Assembly (NCBI RefSeq): GCF_900148835.1
Contig: NZ_FRYK01000008.1
Coordinates: 1-41,584 of the forward strand
Source: Flavobacterium cucumis
GTDB lineage: Bacteria > Bacteroidota > Bacteroidia > Flavobacteriales > Flavobacteriaceae
Reading direction: 5' to 3'
Length of the DNA stretch: 41,584 bases
Below are positions 1-7,213 of the stretch, one piece after another (position 1 is the first letter of the stretch; the number at the start of each line of letters is the position of its first letter). The translations under genes and the position numbers were made by a program. The notes beneath the pieces are model-generated. The model made no database searches. It was given only the letters and a program-made list of their open reading frames with translations, and was not told where the DNA came from.

Positions 1-208
1 TTGTCAAACGTTCGAAAGTAAACTTTCTACGATTTTTATCGAAAGACTTGAAGCGAAATTTCTTTTCCCTTTTAAATCCCACAATAAAATATCCCAAAAA
101 TTCATTACGTTAAGTAGACGTGGTATAAGTGTTACGCTCCAATTACACTCCAACTTGTTTATATGTATGACTTCGTGATACATATCTCTCTACTTTTGGG
201 TGGATATG

Positions 209-224
209 TATGATAATCATCATA
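209..224. promoter_or_regulatory. Crp/Fnr-type dyad (TATGA-N6-TCATA)
   Basis: The half-sites TATGA and TCATA are separated by six bases. This is the same 16-base pattern as the dyad at 1018-1033 in front of ccoI. No TAnnTTTG element lies at the spacing seen for the other dyads, so the target, if there is one, is probably a leftward gene outside the window. The site could also be chance. Confidence 0.4.
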
Positions 225-270
225 CTTTATTATTTTTGTAAATATAAAAAAATCCTACAATTTCATCCAA

Positions 271-295
271 CAAAAAATCCGCTTTTCAGCGGATT
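271..295 (-). terminator. intrinsic terminator of the Fnr-like gene
   Basis: An 8-bp stem (276-283 with 288-295) has a four-base loop. On the minus strand it is followed by a run of T (A at 272-277 on the plus strand). It starts three bases after the stop codon of the Fnr-like gene. Confidence 0.8.
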
Positions 296-298
296 CTC

Positions 299-976
299 TT
301 ATGTTAATCGTTTTAATTTATTCTTGTCTAAAAGTTTGATTTTTTTACCAATTAATTCAATATAAGTAGATTTGTTTAATTCCGATAACAATCGAATACA
401 GCTTTCGGTTGCGGTGCCTATCATTCCCGCTAACTCTTCTCTTGATAATTGAATGCGTAAGGTGCCGTCATCATTTTTACCAAAAGTATCTTCTAAATAA
501 ATTAAAGTTTCGGCTAAACGTTGGCGAACGGTTTTCTGCGCCATGTTCACCATATGGTCGTCTGCTCCTTTTAAGTCTTCGCAAATGGTTTTCATCACAT
601 TCATCGAAAACTGATTGTTTTGCGTAAAGAATTGCATGACTTCGCTACGAGGAATAAAACACACTTCCATATCTTCTAATGCAACCGCACTTAAATTCGC
701 AGGTTCGTCACTAATCATCGAACGTTGTCCTAATAACTCGCCCGGTTTTACCAATTTTACAATTTGATCTTTTCCGTTATCACTTAGTTTTGACAATTTA
801 CAAACGCCATCTTTAATACAGTAAATACCATTGGTTACTTCTCCTTCTTCAAAGATAGGCTCCCCTTTTTTAATAGTGTACGAAGTTTTACATTCGGCCA
901 TGCGAAGTAATTCATCTTTATTTAAGGCTTTTAAAGAACTAAATTGCCTCACGATACACTGCTCACATTTGCTCAT
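299..976 (-). CDS. Crp/Fnr family transcriptional regulator, probable oxygen regulator of the cbb3 locus
   Basis: A 225-residue protein with an N-terminal cyclic-nucleotide-binding-like barrel (about 30-120), a dimer helix (about 120-150) and a C-terminal winged helix (about 165-215). The N-terminus has C4-x2-C7 and there is another cysteine at 106. These align with C20/C23 and C122 of E. coli FNR, but the partner of C29 is not in place; C29 (MAEC), C53 and C59 are other candidates. The recognition helix (TATESCIRLL) keeps the Glu and Arg that contact the TGA half-site in the family. It diverges from ccoI, and dyads TGA-N6-TCA sit in the shared promoter region and before ccoS. Seen: fold and cysteines. 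Inferred: iron-sulfur oxygen sensing and control of the oxidase genes. A redox or heme-linked Crp-like role is the alternative. Confidence 0.85.
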   Translation of the reverse strand: MSKCEQCIVRQFSSLKALNKDELLRMAECKTSYTIKKGEPIFEEGEVTNGIYCIKDGVCKLSKLSDNGKDQIVKLVKPGELLGQRSMISDEPANLSAVALEDMEVCFIPRSEVMQFFTQNNQFSMNVMKTICEDLKGADDHMVNMAQKTVRQRLAETLIYLEDTFGKNDDGTLRIQLSREELAGMIGTATESCIRLLSELNKSTYIELIGKKIKLLDKNKLKRLT

Positions 977-1001
977 ATTTAAGAATTGTTTGATGTCTTT
1001 A

Positions 1002-1009
1002 CAAAATTA
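1002..1009 (-). promoter_or_regulatory. candidate -7 element of the Fnr-like gene
   Basis: TAATTTTG on the minus strand fits TAnnTTTG, 26 bases before the start codon. No TTG lies 19 bases upstream. The dyad at 1018-1033 falls where the -33 contact would be, so binding there might repress this promoter (inference). Confidence 0.45.
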
Positions 1010-1017
1010 CAAAAATG

Positions 1018-1033
1018 TATGACAAATATCATA
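1018..1033. promoter_or_regulatory. Crp/Fnr-type operator in the divergent promoter region
   Basis: TATGA-N6-TCATA inverted repeat with centre 1025.5. It lies 29.5 bases before the first base of GAACTTTG (1055), which would put it near -41 of a ccoI transcript, the class II activator position. The same distance occurs at ccoS and at the gene pair starting at 12503. The half-site spacing (TGA-N6-TCA) is that of known CRP and FNR sites. Confidence 0.65.
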
Positions 1034-1054
1034 TTTTGATTTATATTTATAAAA

Positions 1055-1062
1055 GAACTTTG
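1055..1062 (+). promoter_or_regulatory. candidate -7 element of ccoI
   Basis: GAACTTTG resembles TAnnTTTG with a weak first base. There is no TTG at 19 bases upstream, as expected of an activator-dependent promoter. It lies 24 bases before the ccoI start. Confidence 0.45.
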
Positions 1063-1086
1063 TCACAGGTAAAATGAGCAAATTAT

Positions 1087-3462
1087 ATGGACACAGAAAA
1101 TTGTTTCCATTGTGGTAATGAAATTATAAAAAAAGACGAGATTGTATTTGACGAAAAGAAGTTTTGTTGCAATGGTTGCAAAACCGTGTACGAAATTTTT
1201 AGTCAAAACGACCTAACGTGTTATTATGATTTTCAGGCAGCACCCGGCGCCACTCCACAAGACATTCAGGGCAAATATGACTTTTTAGACAATGAAGAAA
1301 TTGGTACTAAATTATTGGAATTCCAAGAGCGTTCAACACATATTGTTTCACTCTACATTCCTCATATACACTGTAGTTCGTGTATTTGGATTCTGGAAAA
1401 TCTACAAAAGCTTCAACCAGGAATAAACGCTTCGCAAGTTAATTTTGGAGAAAAGAAAGTCCGTATTACGTTCAATCCCGAACAAACTTCTTTAAAAGAT
1501 ATCGTCTATTTATTGAGTTCGATAGGTTACGAACCTTATATTTCATTAGAAAATTTTGATGAAGGCAAGAAAAAAATCGACCGAACTTTAATCTATAAAA
1601 TAGGAGTAGCGTTTTTCTGTTTTGGAAACATCATGCTGCTTTCGTTTCCCGAATATTTTGAAGTAGAAGAATATTGGATTGACCAATACCGCGGATTTTT
1701 CCGTTGGTTGATTTTCGGATTGTCGCTTCCTACATTTATTTATTCGGCTTCTGGATATTACGTTTCTGCTTGGAAAAGTATGAAATCAGGCTTGTTGAAT
1801 ATTGATATTCCAATTGCTTTAGGAATTGTGGTGATGTTTATAAGAAGTACGGTCGATATTATATTCGATTTCGGGCAAGGTTTCTTCGATAGTATGGCAG
1901 GATTAATTTTCTTTATGTTATTAGGAAAGTTATTTCAACAAAAAACCTACGATTTCCTTTCGTTTGAACGTGATTATAAATCGTATTTCCCAATTGCGAT
2001 TACGAAGGTTTTACCAAACGGAGAAGAAGAATCGGTTCAAGTATATGATATTCAAAAAGGAGACCGATTATTGATTCGAAATCAAGAGTTAATTCCGGTA
2101 GATGGGATTTTAATTTCTGAAAAAGCGTCTATTGATTATAGTTTTGTAACGGGTGAAGCGGTTCCGATTGAAAAAAAATCAGGCGATAAAGTCTTTGCGG
2201 GTGGAAAACAAATGGGGAAAGTGATTGAAATGGAAGTTTTGTTTTCGGTTTCCCAAAGTTACTTAACCCAATTATGGAGTAACGATGTCTTCCAAAAACG
2301 CGTAGCGCAACAACACAAAAACATTACAGATAGAATCAGTCGCTATTTTACGCCAGCTTTATTAATCTTGGCTATAGTATCCTTTATCTATTGGATTTTC
2401 ATTGATGTGCAAACCGCTTTCAATGTTTTCACTGCGATTTTGATTGTAGCTTGTCCGTGTGCTTTGGCATTAACGGCTCCGTTTACATTAGGAAATGTGT
2501 TGCGCATATTAGGTAATCGAAAATTGTATTTGAAGAATGCTTTAGTTATAGAACAATTGGCTAAAGTCGACACCATTGTTTTCGATAAAACAGGAACGAT
2601 AACAACTAATAAAAAAACAGCCATCACCTACGAAGGAACGGAATTAAACGCTTCCGAATTAAGATTATTGAAAAACGTTTTACGAGGTTCGAATCATCCC
2701 TTAAGTAGAAGATTATATGATTTCATTCCGAATCAAGAAAAAGTAGAAACCACAAGTTTTGAGGAAATCATTGGAAAGGGAATTTTCGCTGAAATTGAGG
2801 GGAATACCGTAAAATTAGGTTCGTCTCAATTTCTAAAAACCATGACTGAAAACACGCATAAGAAAACCAAAGTGCATGTGGAAATCAATGGAGTTTATAA
2901 AGGAAGTTACGTTTTCAATAATCAATACAGAAAAGGATTAGAGCAATTGTTTGATGATTTATCGAAGCATTACAATTTGGTTGTTTTATCAGGTGATAAT
3001 GATGGCGAACGTAGTATATTAGAAAAAATGTTGCCAGCAAAAACCACTTTAGTTTTCAATCAAAAACCCGAGCAAAAACTACAATACATTGAACAATTGC
3101 AAAAAGAAGGCAAAAATGTCATGATGGTTGGCGATGGATTAAACGATGCTGGCGCCTTAGCGCAAAGTAATTTGGGACTATCGATTTCAGAAAATGTAAA
3201 TGTGTTCTCTCCCGCGTGTGACGGGATTTTAGATGCAACACAATTTGACAAAATAGGTTTTTACATGCGTTACTCTAAGAATGCAATGAAGACGATTTAC
3301 ATGAGTTTTGGACTTTCGTTATTGTATAATGTTGTTGGACTAAGTTATGCTGTTACTGGAAAGCTAGATCCTATTGTGGCGGCTATTATTATGCCACTCA
3401 GTACGATAACGATTGTTAGTTTTGTAACAATTCTTACAAATTTGTATGCAAGCAAAAAATAA
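1087..3462 (+). CDS. ccoI: cbb3 oxidase-associated copper-exporting P-type ATPase CcoI/FixI
   Basis: A 791-residue P1B-type ATPase that moves copper out of the cytoplasm for assembly of the CuB site of cbb3 oxidase. The N-terminus has two cysteine pairs (CFHCG, CCNGC) of the extra metal-binding domain typical of FixI. A heavy-metal-associated domain with CSSC follows near residues 97-100. The membrane metal motif CPC is near 455-459, the phosphorylation motif DKTGT near 500, the HP motif (NHP) near 538 and GDGLND near 682. Length is normal for the family. It is the first gene of the oxidase run, and a Crp/Fnr-type dyad precedes it. ccoS starts 90 bases downstream from its own candidate promoter. 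Confidence 0.95.
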   Translation: MDTENCFHCGNEIIKKDEIVFDEKKFCCNGCKTVYEIFSQNDLTCYYDFQAAPGATPQDIQGKYDFLDNEEIGTKLLEFQERSTHIVSLYIPHIHCSSCIWILENLQKLQPGINASQVNFGEKKVRITFNPEQTSLKDIVYLLSSIGYEPYISLENFDEGKKKIDRTLIYKIGVAFFCFGNIMLLSFPEYFEVEEYWIDQYRGFFRWLIFGLSLPTFIYSASGYYVSAWKSMKSGLLNIDIPIALGIVVMFIRSTVDIIFDFGQGFFDSMAGLIFFMLLGKLFQQKTYDFLSFERDYKSYFPIAITKVLPNGEEESVQVYDIQKGDRLLIRNQELIPVDGILISEKASIDYSFVTGEAVPIEKKSGDKVFAGGKQMGKVIEMEVLFSVSQSYLTQLWSNDVFQKRVAQQHKNITDRISRYFTPALLILAIVSFIYWIFIDVQTAFNVFTAILIVACPCALALTAPFTLGNVLRILGNRKLYLKNALVIEQLAKVDTIVFDKTGTITTNKKTAITYEGTELNASELRLLKNVLRGSNHPLSRRLYDFIPNQEKVETTSFEEIIGKGIFAEIEGNTVKLGSSQFLKTMTENTHKKTKVHVEINGVYKGSYVFNNQYRKGLEQLFDDLSKHYNLVVLSGDNDGERSILEKMLPAKTTLVFNQKPEQKLQYIEQLQKEGKNVMMVGDGLNDAGALAQSNLGLSISENVNVFSPACDGILDATQFDKIGFYMRYSKNAMKTIYMSFGLSLLYNVVGLSYAVTGKLDPIVAAIIMPLSTITIVSFVTILTNLYASKK

Positions 3463-3489
3463 TTTTATTAAATTTAAGAAAATTTTAAT

Positions 3490-3507
3490 ACATGATAAAA
3501 GTCATGT
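3490..3507 (+). promoter_or_regulatory. Crp/Fnr-type operator upstream of ccoS-ccoNOQP
   Basis: Inverted repeat ACATGA-N6-TCATGT, centre 3498.5, 29.5 bases before the first base of the -7 element at 3528. This spacing equals that at ccoI. It predicts class II activation of the structural oxidase genes by an Fnr-like protein, most likely the neighbour encoded at 299-976. Confidence 0.7.
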
Positions 3508-3527
3508 TTTATAAAAATGAGTAAGAG

Positions 3528-3535
3528 TAACTTTG
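3528..3535 (+). promoter_or_regulatory. -7 element of the ccoS promoter
   Basis: TAACTTTG is a full match to TAnnTTTG. No TTG is found 19 bases upstream; the operator 3490-3507 takes that place. The ccoS start codon is 18 bases downstream. Confidence 0.65.
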
Positions 3536-3552
3536 TTTACACAATTTAAGGT

Positions 3553-3750
3553 ATGAGTGTCATTTATTTATTAATCACAATTAGCATAGTTGTAGCTATT
3601 GTCTTTTTAGTTGCTTTTATTAAAGCAGTTAAAAGCGGACAATACGATGACGATTATACACCATCTGTACGCATGTTATTTGATGATGAGTTAGTGAAAA
3701 AAGAAAATCCAAACAAATTAATACAAACAGAAAAACAAAAATCAATCTAA
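3553..3750 (+). CDS. ccoS: cbb3 oxidase maturation protein CcoS
   Basis: A 65-residue protein with one N-terminal membrane segment (about 3-24), then an acidic stretch (GQYDDDYTP) and a short charged tail. Short length, topology and the position between ccoI and ccoN identify CcoS, which is needed to insert cofactors into the CcoN subunit. The stop codon lies three bases before the ccoN/O start, so the two are surely co-transcribed. Confidence 0.9.
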   Translation: MSVIYLLITISIVVAIVFLVAFIKAVKSGQYDDDYTPSVRMLFDDELVKKENPNKLIQTEKQKSI

Positions 3751-3753
3751 TTT

Positions 3754-5925
3754 ATGGAGAAGCAACAATTTTATTACGACAACAAAATTGTAAGGAATTT
3801 CATCTACGCTAGTATCGTTTTCGGGGTAGTGGGGATGTTAGTAGGGCTTATTTTAGCTTTCCTATTTTTGTTTCCAAACTTAACGAGCGGCATTTCGTTT
3901 TTAAGTTTTGGACGCTTACGACCTTTACACACCAATGCGGTTATTTTTGCCTTCGTTGGAAACGCAATCTTTGCGGGTATTTATTACTCGATGCAGCGTT
4001 TATTAAAAGCAAGAATGTATAGCGACCTTTTGAGTAAAATTCATTTTTGGGGTTGGCAGTTAATTATTGTGGCTGCAGCAATCTCTTTACCATTAGGTTA
4101 TACCACTTCCAAAGAGTATGCTGAATTAGAATGGCCAATCGATATTGCCATTGCTCTTATTTGGGTTGTTTTTGGTATCAACATGATTGGAACTATTATT
4201 AAAAGAAGAGAACGTCATATATATGTAGCCATTTGGTTTTACATCGCAACTTTTGTGACGGTTGCCGTACTTCATATTTTCAACAGTTTTGAATTGCCAG
4301 TTTCGGCAATGAAATCCTATTCGGTTTATGCTGGGGTTCAAGATGCTTTAGTACAATGGTGGTATGGTCATAATGCAGTAGCGTTTTTCTTGACCACACC
4401 TTTCCTAGGAATGATGTATTATTTTGTTCCTAAAGTAGCGAATCGTCCTGTATATTCGTACAGATTATCAATCATTCACTTTTGGTCGTTGATCTTTATT
4501 TATATTTGGGCTGGACCTCACCACTTATTATATACCGCACTACCTGATTGGGCTCAAAATTTAGGAGTTGTATTTTCTGTAATGTTACTTGCGCCATCTT
4601 GGGGAGGTATGATTAATGGATTGTTAACACTAAGAGGAGTATGGGATAAAGTTCGTACTGATGCCGTATTGAAATTTTTTGTAGTTGCACTTACAGGTTA
4701 TGGTATGGCTACTTTTGAAGGGCCAATGTTATCATTGAAAAATGTAAATGCTATTGCGCACTATACGGATTGGATTATTGCGCACGTTCACGTTGGAGCT
4801 TTGGCATGGAATGGTTTCTTATCCTTTGGTATGATTTATTGGTTAGTTCCAAGAATGACAAAAACAAAATTATTCTCTGAGAAATTAGCGAATTTCCATT
4901 TCTGGATCGGAACTTTAGGGATCATTTTATATGCATTACCAATGTATGTTGCTGGTTTTCTACAAGCTTCTATGTGGAAACAATTTAAACCAGATGGTGG
5001 CGCTTTACAATATGGAAACTTCCTTGAAACGGTAACGGAGTTAATGCCTATGTATTGGATGCGTGCTATTGGAGGAACTTTATATCTTACAGGAGTTATC
5101 GTATTGGTATATAACATCATTAGAACGGTTAGACAAGGTGCTCCAGTAGAAAACGAATTAGCAGAAGCACCAGCTTTAGCAGTGATTTCTCCAAATCGTT
5201 TAAAAGGAGAAAAATTACACTCTTGGTTAGAGAGAAAACCAGTACAATTTATGATTTTAACTACAATTGCGATTTTAATTGGAGGTTTAATCCAAATTTT
5301 ACCAACGATTTTAGTGAAATCAAATATCCCTGTAATTTCTTCTGTGAAACCTTATACACCACTTGAATTAGAAGGTAGGGATTTATACATCCGTGAAGGT
5401 TGTGTGGGATGTCACTCTCAAATGATTCGTCCGTTCCGTTCTGAAGTTGAACGCTATGGCGACTATTCTAAAGCAGGAGAATTCGTTTACGATCATCCCT
5501 TCTTATGGGGTTCAAAACGTACAGGTCCCGATTTAGCTAGAGAAGGTGTAAAAGGAAAACCTTTCAACGGTGGTAGAGATGATGTATGGCATTTCAATCA
5601 TATGTATGATCCTCAAGGACTTAATGAGAAATCAATTATGCCTAGATACCAATGGTTAATTAAGGACGAATTGGACAAATCGGCTACGCAAGATAAAATG
5701 CGAGTAATGGTAAAATTAGGAGTTCCTTACACGGAAGCAGAAATCAATAATGCACTTAAGCATATGGATGAGCAAGCGAGTAAGATTGAAGCCAATTTAT
5801 TAGCAAACCCAGATATTAAGAAATCTTTTGGAGGGAATACAACCACTCCTTTAAAAGATAGAGAGATAGTAGCATTGATTGCTTACTTGCAAAGATTAGG
5901 TACGGATACTCAAGTTAAAAAATAA
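3754..5925 (+). CDS. ccoNO: cbb3-type cytochrome c oxidase, fused subunits I and II (CcoN-CcoO)
   Basis: A 723-residue fusion. Residues about 1-480 are CcoN, the multi-pass heme-copper subunit that reduces oxygen, with conserved histidines in YGHNAVAFF (near 206), in GPHHLLY (near 255) and HVHVG (near 344-346). Residues about 505-723 are CcoO, a membrane-anchored cytochrome c with one heme site CVGCH at 550-554. In proteobacteria these are two genes; the fusion is common in Bacteroidota. It follows ccoS by three bases and is followed by ccoQ after five bases. The oxidase works at low oxygen in the inner membrane and pumps protons. Confidence 0.97.
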   Translation: MEKQQFYYDNKIVRNFIYASIVFGVVGMLVGLILAFLFLFPNLTSGISFLSFGRLRPLHTNAVIFAFVGNAIFAGIYYSMQRLLKARMYSDLLSKIHFWGWQLIIVAAAISLPLGYTTSKEYAELEWPIDIAIALIWVVFGINMIGTIIKRRERHIYVAIWFYIATFVTVAVLHIFNSFELPVSAMKSYSVYAGVQDALVQWWYGHNAVAFFLTTPFLGMMYYFVPKVANRPVYSYRLSIIHFWSLIFIYIWAGPHHLLYTALPDWAQNLGVVFSVMLLAPSWGGMINGLLTLRGVWDKVRTDAVLKFFVVALTGYGMATFEGPMLSLKNVNAIAHYTDWIIAHVHVGALAWNGFLSFGMIYWLVPRMTKTKLFSEKLANFHFWIGTLGIILYALPMYVAGFLQASMWKQFKPDGGALQYGNFLETVTELMPMYWMRAIGGTLYLTGVIVLVYNIIRTVRQGAPVENELAEAPALAVISPNRLKGEKLHSWLERKPVQFMILTTIAILIGGLIQILPTILVKSNIPVISSVKPYTPLELEGRDLYIREGCVGCHSQMIRPFRSEVERYGDYSKAGEFVYDHPFLWGSKRTGPDLAREGVKGKPFNGGRDDVWHFNHMYDPQGLNEKSIMPRYQWLIKDELDKSATQDKMRVMVKLGVPYTEAEINNALKHMDEQASKIEANLLANPDIKKSFGGNTTTPLKDREIVALIAYLQRLGTDTQVKK

Positions 5926-5930
5926 GAATT

Positions 5931-6101
5931 ATGCTAAAGTTTATTAAACATAATTTGGAAACTATCGCGGGAGTAGATATTTATCCAATCATATCATTGC
6001 TTATTTTCTTTACAGCGTTTGTTTTGTTCACGGTTTGGGCATTTACCTATAGCAAAGAAAAGATCAAAGAAATTAGTGAAATTCCATTGAACGACGAATA
6101 G
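5931..6101 (+). CDS. ccoQ: small CcoQ-like subunit of cbb3 oxidase
   Basis: A 56-residue frame starting with ATG five bases after the ccoN/O stop. It begins MLKFIKHNLETIAGVDIYP, has one membrane helix (about 19-41) and ends in a charged tail (SKEKIKEISE). Position between CcoNO and CcoP, one membrane segment and size match CcoQ/FixQ, which stabilises the complex. The sequence of this subunit is poorly conserved, so the name rests mainly on context. Confidence 0.85.
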   Translation: MLKFIKHNLETIAGVDIYPIISLLIFFTAFVLFTVWAFTYSKEKIKEISEIPLNDE

Positions 6102-6129
6102 TTATAAAATTAGAATAAAAGAGCGACTA

Positions 6130-6176
6130 AAACAACCATGATGTTTTGTGATTTTTGGGTAGTTTCATGGTTGTTT
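6130..6176 (+). other. 12-bp hairpin between ccoQ and ccoP
   Basis: A perfect 12-bp inverted repeat (6130-6141 with 6165-6176) encloses a 23-base loop. No T-run follows, so it is not a typical terminator. It may be an RNA processing or stability element that sets the CcoP to CcoNO ratio (inference). Confidence 0.6.
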
Positions 6177-6206
6177 AGGTTCTCATAACATAAAAAATTT
6201 CAATTC

Positions 6207-7148
6207 ATGAAAAAATTAATTCCATCATACGTAAGAGTTCCATTACTGTTTGCAATAGTATTTGCAGCTTTGGAATATTTTATCGATTCAGGAGATAAGC
6301 CGGCCTTTATAAAGTTTCCGATGGTAGCTTTGTTTTTAGGGGTATTCCTGTTTTTGTTAATTGCTATCGAGATTGTAATCGATGCTGTTGATAAAGTAAC
6401 CTACCATTTATTAACCGATGAACAAAAAGAACAATTAGCAAATGCACAATCGGTTTCTTTTACTGAAAGCAAATGGTACCAAAATTTGGTTAGCAAACTT
6501 ACACAATCAAAAGAGATTGATAAAGAAGAAGATATCATGTTGCATCATGATTACGATGGTATCAAAGAGTTAGACAATGTATTGCCACCATGGTGGGTGT
6601 ATTTGTTTTACGGTACAATTGTTTTTGCTTTAGTATATTTGGTTCGTTTTCATGTAATGAACGAATATGATCAAGAGCAAGAATTTAAAAACGAAATTGA
6701 ATTAGCAGCGGCAGCGAAATCTAAATTACCAAAAAGTGCTGAGGACGAGATTAGTTTTGAGACTGTAACAGCTATAACTGATGCTGCGAGCTTAGCGAAA
6801 GGGAAAGAGATCTTTAACAATGCATGTGCCGCTTGTCACAAAGCAGATGGAGGAGGTTTAGTAGGGCCAAACTTAACCGATAAACATTGGATTAATGGTG
6901 GTGGTATTAAAAACATTTTCAAAATTATTTCAGAAGGAAGTAAAAATAATCCGTCAATGGTTGCTTGGAAGTCTAACTTATCAGCAAAAGATATTCAAAG
7001 TGTTTCAAGTTATATCATGACCTTAGAAGGAACTAATCCACCAGATGCAAAAGCTGCAGAAGGAGAAATATGGACTGAGACCGCAGCAACTGAACCAGCT
7101 CAAGAAGCTGCTACGGATTCAAACAAATTGGAAACACCTGCAGAGTAA
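6207..7148 (+). CDS. ccoP: cbb3 oxidase cytochrome c subunit CcoP, monoheme
   Basis: A 313-residue protein. Two membrane segments near the N-terminus (about 10-25 and 35-57) and a third near 130-150 (PPWWVYLFYG) carry the CcoP N-terminal signature. The C-terminal cytochrome c domain has one heme motif, CAACH at 207-211, with a likely axial Met in NNPSMVAW near 250. Proteobacterial CcoP normally has two heme motifs; here only one is present. The tail from about 275 is rich in Ala, Glu and Pro. It accepts electrons from soluble cytochrome c and passes them to CcoO. A hairpin precedes it and a terminator follows it. Confidence 0.93.
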   Translation: MKKLIPSYVRVPLLFAIVFAALEYFIDSGDKPAFIKFPMVALFLGVFLFLLIAIEIVIDAVDKVTYHLLTDEQKEQLANAQSVSFTESKWYQNLVSKLTQSKEIDKEEDIMLHHDYDGIKELDNVLPPWWVYLFYGTIVFALVYLVRFHVMNEYDQEQEFKNEIELAAAAKSKLPKSAEDEISFETVTAITDAASLAKGKEIFNNACAACHKADGGGLVGPNLTDKHWINGGGIKNIFKIISEGSKNNPSMVAWKSNLSAKDIQSVSSYIMTLEGTNPPDAKAAEGEIWTETAATEPAQEAATDSNKLETPAE

Positions 7149-7157
7149 TACAATAGT

Positions 7158-7193
7158 AAAAAAGGTTTTGGGGTATTTCTCAAAACCTTTTTT
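7158..7193 (+). terminator. strong terminator-like hairpin between ccoP and ccoG
   Basis: A 13-bp stem (7158-7170 with 7181-7193) has a ten-base loop, and the stem ends in six T. It would end the ccoSNOQP transcript, fully or in part, so that ccoGH would be expressed less or from another promoter. Confidence 0.8.
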
Positions 7194-7213
7194 AAACTAA
7201 AATCAGCATAATT

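Larger units (their letters stand above)
1..298. other. intergenic region left of the Fnr-like gene
   Basis: No convincing gene is seen. It holds an inverted repeat at 161-168/178-185, a Crp/Fnr-type dyad at 209-224 and the terminator of the Fnr-like gene at 271-295. The next gene to the left lies outside the window. Confidence 0.6.
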
